Part shown: in pieces, positions 1-7,386 of the stretch
How positions within the stretch are numbered: the stretch's first letter is position 1
Layout: the number at the start of each line of letters is the position of its first letter
Assembly: GCA_947481755.1 (NCBI GenBank)
Contig: CANKHS010000014.1
Location: 1-16,598, forward strand
Direction of reading: 5' to 3'
Length of the DNA stretch: 16,598 bases
Origin: Actinomycetota bacterium
GTDB lineage: Bacteria > Actinomycetota > Thermoleophilia > Gaiellales > F1-60-MAGs149
The notes under the pieces: generated by a model
Told to the model about the DNA's origin: nothing
The model's input: the letters and a program-made list of their open reading frames with translations, nothing else
The model's database searches: none
Position numbers and translations under genes: made by a program

Positions 1-329
1 ACCGCAAGCGTCTTTGTGGCGGCATCGACGGCGGGCAGGGCGGCATTGCACTCGGCCTGCGTTGCGTAGACGGCGTTGTAGAACGGAATGATCCAGACCG
101 AGGCGTTGTTCGGAGCTGCGACGGTGACGGTCTGCAGCGTCACCTGTCCACGAGGGGCTTTCGCCGCGCTGGCAGCAGCGGCCTGCGACATCCCGCCAGT
201 CTCACCAATGCTCGTGACGCTGCTTGGAATCGCGACACTTGTGCCGGGCCGCGCCGAAGCGGTGGCCGTAAGGGCAAGGAGGAGCGCCAAGGCGCTGACA
301 GTGATGAGGGCAGACTTGGCGTTTCGCAT
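1..329 (-). CDS. Secreted protein of unknown function, N-terminal part only (runs off the left edge)
   Basis: Reading leftward from ATG at 329, the frame stays open for 109 codons to the window edge, so the C-terminus is missing. Residues 1-26 form a typical Sec signal peptide: MRNAK n-region, hydrophobic core ALALLLAL, and an ASA cleavage site before Arg27. The mature part is Ala/Thr/Ser rich and contains VWIIPFYNAVYATQ around residues 78-91 and one Cys at 94. I do not recognise a family. No Shine-Dalgarno is visible. Instead a GATAAT box lies 6 nt ahead of the ATG, which suggests a leaderless transcript of its own, although it follows the nitroreductase gene by 54 bp on the same strand. The signal peptide and clean open frame make a real gene likely; function is unknown. 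Confidence 0.7.
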   Translation of the reverse strand, partial: MRNAKSALITVSALALLLALTATASARPGTSVAIPSSVTSIGETGGMSQAAAASAAKAPRGQVTLQTVTVAAPNNASVWIIPFYNAVYATQAECNAALPAVDAATKTLA

Positions 330-335
330 GACTTG

Positions 336-341
336 ATTATC
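336..341 (-). promoter_or_regulatory. -10 box (GATAAT) 6 nt before the ATG at 329; probable leaderless promoter
   Basis: On the minus strand GATAAT is followed by CAAGTC and then ATG. A 6-nt gap puts the expected +1 on the A of the start codon. No good -35 hexamer is visible. Confidence 0.45.
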
Positions 342-358
342 GCACGGGTTGACGACTG

Positions 359-381
359 CAGCCGACGCGTACGGTCGGCTG
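359..381 (-). terminator. Hairpin after the nitroreductase stop
   Basis: Perfect 8-bp stem (CAGCCGAC / GTCGGCTG) with a 7-nt loop, starting 2 nt past the nitroreductase stop codon. There is no T-run after it on the minus strand, so it may be a weak or factor-assisted terminator or an mRNA 3'-end stabiliser. It also separates the nitroreductase from the secreted-protein gene downstream. Confidence 0.5.
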
Positions 382-383
382 GA

Positions 384-1016
384 TTACCAGTGATTCCAGC
401 GAACGACCTCGGACAGATCGCCACGTGCCGCGGCTTTGAAGTCCGTTCCGAGCGTGTAGCCAAGCGTGATGAGCGATGTCTGCGTGACCTCAGCGAAAGG
501 AATGCCAAGGATTTCGGCGACCTCGCGCTCGTAGGCCAGGTGCAGTGTTGTCCAACACGTTCCCATGCTGCGGGCTCGTGCTGCGAGGCAGAAACTCCAG
601 CCGGCCTGCACGATCGAGCCATACATCGCGGACTGGCTATCGGCGGGCAACTCGGTGAGTCGACCGGAGACGCAAGGAATCACGAAGGCAGGTACCTCAT
701 GGAAACGGTCCGCAAGATACTGCGCCGAGGTGCGCATACGCCCCTGTGGGGTCGCCAGCGCCTCGGCGTCCGGCATCGGCCCGGCGTACGCGGCATAGCT
801 CTTGCGGTACAGCTCGGCAATCGCGAGCTTCGTAGCGGCGTCCGTGACGATGACGAACTGCCACGGCTGCGAATTCGAGGCTGTCGGTGCCTGCAGTGCC
901 ATCGCCATGCACTCCTCGATTACCTCGCGCTCGACGGGGCGATCGAAGTCGAGCCGTTTGCGCACGGCGCGGGTTGTCGAGAGAAGTTGGTCGGGATCGA
1001 GCGGCAAGAGGTCCAT
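384..1016 (-). CDS. Nitroreductase family protein (FMN-dependent oxidoreductase)
   Basis: A 210-residue protein with the nitroreductase fold. The N-terminal TTRAVRKRLDFDRPV segment (about 14-28) is the typical R-S/A-R-x-F-like FMN-phosphate-binding start, followed by ALQAPTASNSQPWQFV (about 40-55), the hallmark of the family. Residues near 135-150 (GSIVQAGWSFCLAARARSMGTCW) match the central helix, and the C-terminal LGIPFAEVTQTSLITLGY matches the usual IP-x-x-x-x-x-x-x-I-x-x-G-Y ending. Members use NAD(P)H to reduce nitroaromatics, quinones or related acceptors as homodimers in the cytoplasm; the substrate here cannot be told. The ATG is preceded by TAGGCT with a 6-nt gap and no Shine-Dalgarno, so it is probably leaderless. 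The gene diverges from the RidA-family gene with 62 bp between starts. Confidence 0.9.
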   Translation of the reverse strand: MDLLPLDPDQLLSTTRAVRKRLDFDRPVEREVIEECMAMALQAPTASNSQPWQFVIVTDAATKLAIAELYRKSYAAYAGPMPDAEALATPQGRMRTSAQYLADRFHEVPAFVIPCVSGRLTELPADSQSAMYGSIVQAGWSFCLAARARSMGTCWTTLHLAYEREVAEILGIPFAEVTQTSLITLGYTLGTDFKAAARGDLSEVVRWNHW

Positions 1017-1022
1017 GGCCAG

Positions 1023-1028
1023 AGCCTA
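1023..1028 (-). promoter_or_regulatory. -10 box (TAGGCT) 6 nt before the nitroreductase ATG; leaderless promoter
   Basis: Minus-strand TAGGCT, then CTGGCC, then ATG. The spacing places +1 on the start codon, and there is no purine-rich ribosome-binding site upstream. Confidence 0.5.
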
Positions 1029-1068
1029 CCCGAGCAGAGTATGCGTGCGATCATCTGTGGCAATAAAC

Positions 1069-1074
1069 GGAGGT
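1069..1074 (+). promoter_or_regulatory. Shine-Dalgarno GGAGGT for the RidA-family gene
   Basis: GGAGGT lies 4 nt before ATG 1079 and fixes the start. This contrasts with the leaderless-looking nitroreductase that diverges from it. A GATCAT at 1049-1054 could be the -10 of a short leader. Confidence 0.65.
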
Positions 1075-1078
1075 AGCG

Positions 1079-1609
1079 ATGAGTGCACATCAGAGAGCCG
1101 TGGAACGGGGTCTTCTCGACGTCGATCTCGAGACGATGTACGGCCTGCCTGAGCCGTCGGGTGCAAAGTTCGTCTCTCACGTCGCGCATGGTGATCTGCT
1201 CTACCTGTCTGGCACCGTTGCAACCACGGGTGGCGATGCCTATTTACCCGGCATTCTCGGTGCGGACCTCACGATTGACCAGGGACGAGAGTCGGCACGC
1301 CTCGCCTGTGTTGAGTCGCTCCGCGTGATGGCTTTTGCGCTCGGATCGCTCGATCGCGTGGTGCGTATGATCACACTCAACGGCTACGTCAACTCGACGC
1401 CTGCGTTTATCGAGCAGCCTCGGGTCATCAATGGAGCGACCGAACTCTTAGTCGAGATCTTTGGTGACGGTGGACTCTGCGCGCGAGCGGCACTTGGGTG
1501 TCAAGGGCTCGCGTTGAATGCCTCGGTAGAACTCGTCATGACGGTGCAGTTCGATGGTGGTGACGTGCGCAGTGCACTGCCAACCCCAGCGGCGCGGCAG
1601 GACGCGTAA
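1079..1609 (+). CDS. RidA/YjgF/YER057c/UK114 family protein
   Basis: A 176-residue protein matching the YjgF/RidA family, longer than the usual ~130 residues and resembling the chorismate-mutase-like subgroup. Landmarks are LLYLSGTV (40-47), the helix with LACVESLRVMAFALGSLDRVVRM (75-97), and the C-terminal block CARAALGCQGLALNASVEL. The last of these contains Arg136 and Glu151, at the places of the conserved Arg and Glu of the trimer-interface pocket. Classical RidA hydrolyses reactive enamine/imine intermediates such as 2-aminoacrylate; members of this longer subgroup mostly lack an assigned reaction. The start is chosen by GGAGGT 4 nt upstream. A sugar symporter gene follows after about 108 bp, and I see no direct functional link. 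Confidence 0.88.
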   Translation: MSAHQRAVERGLLDVDLETMYGLPEPSGAKFVSHVAHGDLLYLSGTVATTGGDAYLPGILGADLTIDQGRESARLACVESLRVMAFALGSLDRVVRMITLNGYVNSTPAFIEQPRVINGATELLVEIFGDGGLCARAALGCQGLALNASVELVMTVQFDGGDVRSALPTPAARQDA

Positions 1610-1704
1610 GCGCCGAGGGGGGACGTCGATAGCGCGCCCTAGGCACCGGGGTGTCCACCCGATACTCTTGCCGCTGAAAGCGCGATTTGTGCTGCAGGTC
1701 GAGT

Positions 1705-1711
1705 GGGGAGG
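1705..1711 (+). promoter_or_regulatory. Shine-Dalgarno GGGGAGG that sets the transporter start
   Basis: GGGGAGG lies 6 nt before ATG 1718. It favours that ATG over the in-frame GTG at 1703, which would place the ribosome-binding site inside the coding region. A TACTCT at 1663-1668 is a possible -10 box. Confidence 0.7.
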
Positions 1712-1717
1712 CTGAGG

Positions 1718-3187
1718 ATGAACGTACCGAGTGCAACGCAGGCTGATACTGAGCCGAACGATTATCACGTCGGCAAGGTTGTCGCCCTCGCAATTGTCGC
1801 AGCGCTTGGCGGATTCCTCTTCGGTTACGACAGCTCGGTCATCAACGGTGCCAACAAGGCCGTCTTTGCACAGTTCGACATCACCGACGGCTTTCTCCAA
1901 GGCTTTGTCGTCTCGATCGCACTGCTCGGCTCCGCCGTCGGTGCGTTTGTGGGGGGCCGGCTCGCGCAGAGGTTTGGTCGACGCCGCGTGATGATCGTTG
2001 CCGCGGTTCTCTTCCTGATCGCCGGAATTGGTACGGGGCTGCCAATCGGTATCGCCGACTTTATGTTGTGGCGCGTCGTCGGCGGCTTCGCGATTGGTCT
2101 TGCCGCTGTGGTCTCGCCGATGTACATCTCGGAGATCGCTCCCGCAGATGTCCGGGGTCGGCTCACCTCGCTCTTTCAGTTCGCCATCGTGATTGGCATC
2201 TTCGCGACGCAACTCGTCAATCAGGTCATCGTCACGATCGCCGACGGCAGCGCCTCGAATGACCTTGGTCCGCTGCAGGCCTGGCAGTGGATGTTCATCC
2301 TGATGGTCGTCCCCGCCGCGATCTACGGTCTGTTGGCTGCTCGACTCCCCGAATCGCCTCGGTACCTTGTCGAAGTCGATCGTTTCGATGAGGCCAAGGT
2401 CGTGCTGGAGCGGATCTTTATGGGTGATGTGATGCCAAAGATCCAGAGCATTCGTTCCTCCATTGATACAGAGGCGAAGCCAACCCTGAGTGACCTGCTC
2501 AGTAAGAAGCACCTGTTGTTGCCGATCGTCTGGCTTGGCCTTGGCTTGGCAATCTTCCAACAGTTCGTCGGCATCAACGCCGTCTTCTATTACTCAAATC
2601 TGATCTGGGCCTCGGTCGGCTTCGATGAGACAGAGGCCTTTACGACCTCGACGATCATCAGCGTCGTCAACGTTGTGTTTACCGTCGTTGCGATCCTCCT
2701 GATCGACCGCGTTGGGCGCAAACCGCTTCTCCTGGTTGGTTCGGTGGGGATGGCCGCAACGCTCGGCACGCTGGCGGTTGTCTTCGCGACCGCACCGAAG
2801 ATCGTGGCGGGCGCCGGGGTTGCCGAGTCGACGGTTGGCAATCCGATCTTGTCGCATGACCTCGGCATCGTCGCCGTCGTCTCGCTCAACCTCTTCGTGG
2901 CCTTCTTCGCGGCGACGTGGGGACCGATCGTCTGGGTCTTGCTCGGCGAGATGTTCCCAAACTCGATTCGCGCTGCCGCACTCAGCATCACCGTGATGGC
3001 GAACTGGATTGCGAACTTCATCGTCTCGGAGACGTTCCCCGAGCTCGCCAAGGCGTCGCTCGGGATCGCCTACGGGCTGTTTACCCTCTTCGCCGTCTTG
3101 TCATTCTTCTACGTCTGGCGGTTCGTCAAAGAGACAAAGGGTGCCGAGCTCGAGTCAATGGGTGGCCTGGACGAGCAAGCCGCGTAG
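1718..3187 (+). CDS. MFS sugar porter (XylE/GalP/GLUT-like sugar:H+ symporter)
   Basis: A 489-residue, 12-helix sugar-porter-family transporter of the cytoplasmic membrane. Signatures in order: GGFLFGYDSSVINGA in TM1; RFGRRRVM in the loop between TM2 and TM3; PESPRYL after TM6; QQFVGINAVFYYS in TM7; DRVGRKP between TM8 and TM9; GPIVWVLLGEMFPNSIR in TM10; NWIANFIVSETFP in TM11; and the terminal VKETKG. By comparison with E. coli XylE, the hexose/pentose-contacting Gln pair, Asn and Tyr of TM7 and the Trp of TM10 are kept, while the TM11 Gln is Asn, as in GLUT-type members. This indicates a monosaccharide substrate (glucose, galactose or xylose class); the exact sugar cannot be assigned. The ATG at 1718 is preferred because GGGGAGG stands 6 nt before it. 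The nearby ribokinase is about 7 kb away, so no operon link. Confidence 0.93.
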   Translation: MNVPSATQADTEPNDYHVGKVVALAIVAALGGFLFGYDSSVINGANKAVFAQFDITDGFLQGFVVSIALLGSAVGAFVGGRLAQRFGRRRVMIVAAVLFLIAGIGTGLPIGIADFMLWRVVGGFAIGLAAVVSPMYISEIAPADVRGRLTSLFQFAIVIGIFATQLVNQVIVTIADGSASNDLGPLQAWQWMFILMVVPAAIYGLLAARLPESPRYLVEVDRFDEAKVVLERIFMGDVMPKIQSIRSSIDTEAKPTLSDLLSKKHLLLPIVWLGLGLAIFQQFVGINAVFYYSNLIWASVGFDETEAFTTSTIISVVNVVFTVVAILLIDRVGRKPLLLVGSVGMAATLGTLAVVFATAPKIVAGAGVAESTVGNPILSHDLGIVAVVSLNLFVAFFAATWGPIVWVLLGEMFPNSIRAAALSITVMANWIANFIVSETFPELAKASLGIAYGLFTLFAVLSFFYVWRFVKETKGAELESMGGLDEQAA

Positions 3188-3213
3188 GTCGCGAACGCAG
3201 TGCGAGCGAGCGG

Positions 3214-3726
3214 TTAGTTCTCGGGGTTTGCAGCCGCGAACCGGGCGCGTCCCGCGATAATGATCGCCTCGGCGGCATCGCGGTCTTCCCAACCGTCGAT
3301 CGTCACCTTCTTGTTCTCCTCAAGGTCCTTGTAGACCGAGAAAAAGTGTGCGATCTCTTCGAGCAAAGCCGGGTTGATGTCCTCGACATGCTCTTTATGC
3401 GACCACGACGGGTCGTCGTGAGGAATCATCAGCAGCTTTGGATCGTCACCCGCCTCGTCGATCATGTGCAGCACACCGATTGGATCGCAGGGGATCAGGC
3501 AGCCGGGAAACGTCGGTTCTGTCAGCAGCACCAGGACGTCGAGCGGGTCGCCGTCCTCGCCGAGCGTGTCGAGCAGAAAACCGTAATCCGTTGGGTAGTG
3601 CGTGCTACCACGCAGGGTGCGGTCGAGCACGACCGTCCCGTACGTCTCGTCGAACTCGTATTTGTTGCGACTCCCCTTGGGGATCTCGATGTACGCGACA
3701 GGCTGGGTCTTCGGGGTGTGCTTCAC
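3214..3726 (-). CDS. ppa: Inorganic pyrophosphatase, family I
   Basis: A 170-residue soluble pyrophosphatase that hydrolyses PPi to phosphate and so drives biosynthetic reactions. The family signature DGDPLDVLVL spans 58-67. All expected active-site positions are visible when aligned to E. coli PPase: Glu14, Lys22, Glu24, Arg36, Tyr44, Tyr48, Asp58, Asp60, Asp63, Asp90, Asp95, Lys97, Tyr132 and Lys133. Length is normal. The start is GTG at 3726. The upstream GAGGAT, 7 nt before it, can be read either as a GAGG Shine-Dalgarno or as a -10 box of a leaderless transcript. The gene is convergent with the sugar porter (26 bp between stops) and divergent from the secreted hydrolase (83 bp between starts). 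Confidence 0.96.
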   Translation of the reverse strand: MKHTPKTQPVAYIEIPKGSRNKYEFDETYGTVVLDRTLRGSTHYPTDYGFLLDTLGEDGDPLDVLVLLTEPTFPGCLIPCDPIGVLHMIDEAGDDPKLLMIPHDDPSWSHKEHVEDINPALLEEIAHFFSVYKDLEENKKVTIDGWEDRDAAEAIIIAGRARFAAANPEN

Positions 3727-3797
3727 GTACCGGATCCTCTCACATCACGCATCGACGCGGCGACGGCGAGTGTCGGCGGCCTCGGTCTAGGCGCTGA

Positions 3798-3803
3798 TAC
3801 CCT
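3798..3803 (+). promoter_or_regulatory. -10 box (TACCCT) 6 nt before GTG 3810; leaderless promoter
   Basis: TACCCT is followed by CTTGGC and then the GTG start of the secreted hydrolase. There is no Shine-Dalgarno, and the geometry puts +1 on the start codon. Confidence 0.5.
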
Positions 3804-3809
3804 CTTGGC

Positions 3810-5075
3810 GTGTCGCTGAAAAAGGTCATCCTCGTCGCCATCGGTGTCGTTGTACTCGCGATCGGACTTTCCTCCCTCGCACACCGCGTGGCTGACGCGC
3901 GCCAGCAGGACAGTCTCGACGCCTTCTACGCCACGCCAGCTGGAGTCGCGGCGGCCAAGCCGGGTACCGTGTTTCGCGTCGAGACGCTCGACGCAGCACC
4001 TGTCGCTGGCGCGTCCTCCTTTCGCATTCTCTACCGCACGGAGCGACCAAACGGAACCGCGGCGGTCTCCGGTGCCATGGTCTTCGTGCCAATTACTCCC
4101 GCGCCGGCAACGGGGCGCCCAGTGCTCGCCTATGCCCACGGCACGATCGGTCAGGGTCGCGGCTGTGCCCCATCGCGGCGCAGAGATCCTGTCGGATCGA
4201 ATACCTGGTACGCGCAGGCGATTGCCTCGGGGTTTGTCGTTGTCGCGACGGATTACGCGGGTATTGGTACTGCTGGTCCCAACCTATTTTTGATTGGACA
4301 GGCCGAGTCGCTGGATATCGTCAATTCGGTTCGAGCCCTCGACCAGGTGCCGGGCGCGAACCCTGGCCAGAAGTGGGCCGTTTTCGGACACTCCCAAGGT
4401 GGGCACTCTGCGCTCTGGACCGGCCAGCTCGCAGCCCAAGAGATGCCGGAGAAGACACTGATCGGTGTCGCTGCCGCCGCTCCTGCTGCCGACCTTCCAA
4501 TGATCATCAGTCAGCAGTGGAACACGGGTGTTGGCTGGGGCGTTGGTGCAGAGGTCGCGCAGTCGTGGCCGTCGATGTACCCAAATCTGGACATCGGCGC
4601 AGCGATCTCCAGCGAAGGTAATCGCTGGACGAGTCAAATAGCCGATGCCTGTCTCGGTGAGGGAGTGCCGGTGCCACCGCTCCTCGGCTTCGTCGCCGCG
4701 GCCGTTGGGGTGCCGTACTTCAATGGCAATCCAATCGTCGACCCGCGCTTCGCCAAGGTTGCCGCCGAGCAGACGCCGAAGCCACTGCCTGCGACGCTTC
4801 CGCTTTTGATTGCCCAGGGCACTGCCGATACGGTGATCCCACCCGAGTCGAATGCCGCACTTCAAGAAACGTGGTGTGCAGCCGGTTCGAACCTGACGAT
4901 GATGTGGATGGGTGGGGTTGGTCACGTCGCCGCCGGCACCACGGCTGCTCCAACGATCGTTCCCTGGCTACGAGCACTCTTCGATGGAGCCACTCCCACG
5001 CCACAGTGCAGTGGCGTGCCGCCTGTGGCTGTTCCTGCCACGACCCTTCAGGAAGCCCAGCTACTCATCCGTTAG
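3810..5075 (+). CDS. Secreted alpha/beta-hydrolase of the secretory lipase (LIP) type
   Basis: A 421-residue exported esterase/lipase. An N-terminal hydrophobic segment (about 5-22, VILVAIGVVVLAIGL) after MSLKK acts as signal peptide or anchor. The hydrolase core shows VLAYAHGT (105-112, oxyanion region), the nucleophile elbow GHSQGG with Ser195, an acid Asp340 in QGTADTVIPP, and His372 in GVGHVAAG, giving a complete Ser-Asp-His triad. Layout and spacing match secretory lipases of fungal LIP type and their actinobacterial relatives (Pfam LIP); the likely substrates are lipid or short-chain esters outside the cell. Cys119, Cys281, Cys356 and Cys400 could form disulfides. The start is GTG 3810, supported by a -10 box 6 nt upstream. 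The stop overlaps the stop of the leftward membrane protein gene by 4 bp. Confidence 0.88.
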   Translation: MSLKKVILVAIGVVVLAIGLSSLAHRVADARQQDSLDAFYATPAGVAAAKPGTVFRVETLDAAPVAGASSFRILYRTERPNGTAAVSGAMVFVPITPAPATGRPVLAYAHGTIGQGRGCAPSRRRDPVGSNTWYAQAIASGFVVVATDYAGIGTAGPNLFLIGQAESLDIVNSVRALDQVPGANPGQKWAVFGHSQGGHSALWTGQLAAQEMPEKTLIGVAAAAPAADLPMIISQQWNTGVGWGVGAEVAQSWPSMYPNLDIGAAISSEGNRWTSQIADACLGEGVPVPPLLGFVAAAVGVPYFNGNPIVDPRFAKVAAEQTPKPLPATLPLLIAQGTADTVIPPESNAALQETWCAAGSNLTMMWMGGVGHVAAGTTAAPTIVPWLRALFDGATPTPQCSGVPPVAVPATTLQEAQLLIR

Positions 5076-5749
5076 GTCACACCGAGTAGCAGTGCTGCCT
5101 CGAGTGTGGCACCCACAGTCAGCGCGGCGAGATGACTCTCCTCATCGAGGATCTCGTGGATCGTGCGCGTCATCACGCCACCGGCAAGCAACGCGACGAG
5201 GCCCGCGACGACCACGGGTGGAGCCTCCCAGCCGATGCCGAGCGCATATCCAACGGCGATTGCGCCAGCCAGTACGAGACCGCCCTGAGGCGAGTTGAGC
5301 TTGATGGTCATGCCATGCGCATTGAGAGCAATATGGAGTCCAATTGCGAGTGTGAAGAGCAGAATCGAGCCGACTTCGGTGTCGTCACGGACCGCGAGCA
5401 GATAGCCGACGATGGTGGCCGACAAGGCGGGCTGCACAATGCTCACGCGTGGATGGGGCGTCATGCCATGGAGGCCGCTCTGGAGTCCACGAAGAAAGAG
5501 CGTGCCGATGATCCCGATCAGGACCAGGATGTACGCGTGCAACTCGGCGTAGGGGAGCCTCCCTTCGGTGGATCGACGGACGATCTCGGCACCAATCGCG
5601 ATCTCCGGCAACAGATGCACGACGACATAGGCGATACCGATGCCGGCTCCGGCGGCCAAGAGGTATGGCGGCCAGCGACGGCCAAGCAGGCGCGGCTCAG
5701 CAGCAATGATGCAGCTGAGCGCGATCACGATGGCGGCCACAAGTGTCAC
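5072..5749 (-). CDS. Multi-pass membrane protein, possibly a divergent ZIP-like transporter
   Basis: A 225-residue, very hydrophobic protein with about eight predicted membrane segments (roughly 1-18, 31-53, 70-90, 103-120, 127-146, 156-174, 177-193 and 205-224). The second contains AYVVVHLLPEI, resembling the H/D-L-L-P-E signature of ZIP metal-transporter TM2, and the eight-helix count also fits ZIP. However, the two His-rich metal-binding helices of ZIP (HNxxD / HxxxE) are not evident; HIALNAHG in segment 5 is the closest match. I therefore give ZIP only as a hint. The start is GTG 5749, the first possible in frame, and it lies inside a perfect inverted repeat (5745-5763). The stop codon overlaps the convergent lipase gene by 4 bp. 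Confidence 0.75.
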   Translation of the reverse strand: MTLVAAIVIALSCIIAAEPRLLGRRWPPYLLAAGAGIGIAYVVVHLLPEIAIGAEIVRRSTEGRLPYAELHAYILVLIGIIGTLFLRGLQSGLHGMTPHPRVSIVQPALSATIVGYLLAVRDDTEVGSILLFTLAIGLHIALNAHGMTIKLNSPQGGLVLAGAIAVGYALGIGWEAPPVVVAGLVALLAGGVMTRTIHEILDEESHLAALTVGATLEAALLLGVT

Positions 5750-5763
5750 ACCGAAAGTGTGAC
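5745..5763. promoter_or_regulatory. Inverted repeat over the start codon of the membrane protein (possible operator)
   Basis: GTCACAC and GTGTGAC form a perfect 7-bp inverted repeat around a 5-bp centre. The GTG start of the leftward gene is inside one arm. It lies between divergent genes, so it could be a repressor site or an mRNA hairpin that hides the start. Confidence 0.35.
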
Positions 5764-5858
5764 GGCACCGCCCCCGGCTAAGAACGTAGGGCAGTATGAG
5801 AGGCGTGCGCAGGATCGAAAAAGAGGGGTGCGCGACCCCAACGCGAACCCATCAGCGG

Positions 5859-7364
5859 ATGCGACTGAACGCCGGTATCGTGGCTCGACTGCTGGTCGCG
5901 GCGTGTCTTCTTGCCGGGGCTGTGTCGCTGGTTGGCACGCGCAGCACTGAGGCGCAGACGCTGCCACCGCGTCCCCAGGCACTTGGATCGTTCTGGATCA
6001 CGTACTACTGGTTTGCTCCCGAGAGTTGGTTTACAGCCAAGAAGATCGTTGCGCCAGGCCTCAAGGTCGCGTATCGCGAGGATTTTCTCTATTCCTCGCG
6101 TGGTGTGTCCATGCAAGGCACGGGCACGGGTGACGACAGCGTCTTGTTGCATTGGCGAAGCGGCGCTGGTGCCTGGGTCAATAAGGATGGTGCGGAGACA
6201 AAGACGGCGGCGAGTGGCTTTACCAATGGTTCGCCCTATTCGCGTCCTGGCGGCTGCGTCTGGTGGGCTCTCGACGCGGCGGGCGCACCCATCCCAACCA
6301 CGACGGACAACAAGCGTCCAACGTTTGCCAATGACGACGGAACCTGGCAAAACCCACCGCCGGTCAATCCGGCTGGATACAAAGTCGTCTGCAAAAAGGC
6401 TGCCGTTGCCGCAGGGCAACCCGATGATCTCAACTATCGCGGTTACCCCGACACCTTTGGTATTGGCGTTGGTACCAGCGTTACGCCCTGGCACTCGATC
6501 GCCACCGACACGTCTGTGATACCGAGGGGCACCACGATCTACATCGATGCGCTCAAGGACACGCCCTCAAAGGGGTGCTTTTCTGCGGACGATACGGGCG
6601 GGGCGATTATCGGTAACCACATCGACGTGCTGATTCCGCCGGACAAGACACTCAAGTTGCCGGCCAAGGGCGACCTCACGCTGGTGCCAAAAGGCGTCGA
6701 CTGTCCGCCGCCTGTGGCGCTGGCGCCGGGTCCACTCGGAAACCTCAATTTGACGTACCTGATTCCCGCGGGCGAAAAGGTAGCGGTTGGCGCGAAGTCG
6801 AACGCGACGGGACTCAAGAATCAACACCTGCAAGAGGACTTCCTCTACGGCACGAGCGGTGTCGTGGCGCGGTCGGTTGGCGTGACGCGCAAGGGCAAGA
6901 CGATCGTCGCACTCGGTGGCGGCTGGTGGGTCAATAGCTTTGGCAAGAAGACGAAGCAGCTGAGCGATGGCAACTGGTCGAAGGGTATTCCTGCATGGCG
7001 CGATGGTGGGTGGCGTACGAAGCGGGGTCGCCCAACCTACAAGAAACCCGACGGCACGTGGTCGGCCGGGGTTGGTGTGCGGTTGCTCAAGTATCACGAC
7101 CGGTTTGCCTACTCTAAGAAGGGCGAGTTTATTCCGTGGAAGACGGTAACGTCGTCGAAGACGACCGCACCCCTCGGAACCCTGTTGGCGCTCGACACCC
7201 TGCCAACCGCGCCATGTCTTGTGGTCAACCGCCTTGCCGACACACTGCCAGCAGCGACCATTCAGGTAGTCGTGCCCGCCGGCACAGATCCCGCCACGCT
7301 ACCGACCCTGAGCCCAGCAACGGTCCTCGCTGCTGCGGCAGGCTCGGCTACCGGCTGTCCTTAG
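5859..7364 (+). CDS. Secreted 3D-domain (double-psi beta-barrel) protein with an internal duplication
   Basis: From ATG 5859 the protein is 501 residues. Residues 1-34 are a signal peptide (MRLNAGIVARLL, then AACLLAGAVSLVG). An ATG at 5796 in the same frame would add 21 polar residues; neither start has a clear ribosome-binding site. A 3D domain lies at about 198-260: PWHSIATDTSVIPRGT, then CFSADDTGG and GNHIDV. These carry the three conserved Asp that name the domain, known from MltA-like transglycosylases and resuscitation/spore cell-wall proteins, so a peptidoglycan-related role is likely. The N-terminal module (about 73-163: EDFLYSSRGV, AWVN, RPTFANDDGTW) recurs at about 326-402 (EDFLYGTSGV, WWVN, RPTYKKPDGTW). 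A degenerate second 3D-like module follows at about 425-475 (IPWKTV, APLGTLLAL, CLVVNRLAD, IQVVVP) without the Asp residues. Confidence 0.85.
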   Translation: MRLNAGIVARLLVAACLLAGAVSLVGTRSTEAQTLPPRPQALGSFWITYYWFAPESWFTAKKIVAPGLKVAYREDFLYSSRGVSMQGTGTGDDSVLLHWRSGAGAWVNKDGAETKTAASGFTNGSPYSRPGGCVWWALDAAGAPIPTTTDNKRPTFANDDGTWQNPPPVNPAGYKVVCKKAAVAAGQPDDLNYRGYPDTFGIGVGTSVTPWHSIATDTSVIPRGTTIYIDALKDTPSKGCFSADDTGGAIIGNHIDVLIPPDKTLKLPAKGDLTLVPKGVDCPPPVALAPGPLGNLNLTYLIPAGEKVAVGAKSNATGLKNQHLQEDFLYGTSGVVARSVGVTRKGKTIVALGGGWWVNSFGKKTKQLSDGNWSKGIPAWRDGGWRTKRGRPTYKKPDGTWSAGVGVRLLKYHDRFAYSKKGEFIPWKTVTSSKTTAPLGTLLALDTLPTAPCLVVNRLADTLPAATIQVVVPAGTDPATLPTLSPATVLAAAAGSATGCP

Positions 7365-7385
7365 AGCCTCCGCGGCTCCGGGAGC
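7364..7385. terminator. GC-rich palindromic stretch between convergent stops
   Basis: GAGCC/GGCTC with a 5-nt loop and an overlapping GCTCCGGGAGC palindrome fill the 22 bp between the 3D-protein stop and the stop of the leftward GH-A-like gene. No T-run is present. It could serve as a bidirectional terminator; weak support. Confidence 0.35.
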
Positions 7386-7386
7386 G

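Noticed and set aside
1703..1717. GTG 1703 as start of the sugar porter
   Set aside because: It would include the GGGGAGG ribosome-binding site in the coding region; ATG 1718 is at ideal spacing from it.
1448..2560. Long minus-strand open frame (370 codons) opposite the sugar porter
   Set aside because: Its translation is rich in Asp/Arg/His with no domain pattern, typical of a shadow frame in GC-rich DNA. The plus-strand MFS gene has every family motif.
2917..3819. Plus-strand open frame (300 codons) spanning the porter end and the pyrophosphatase
   Set aside because: Arg-rich translation that overlaps two certain genes; shadow frame.
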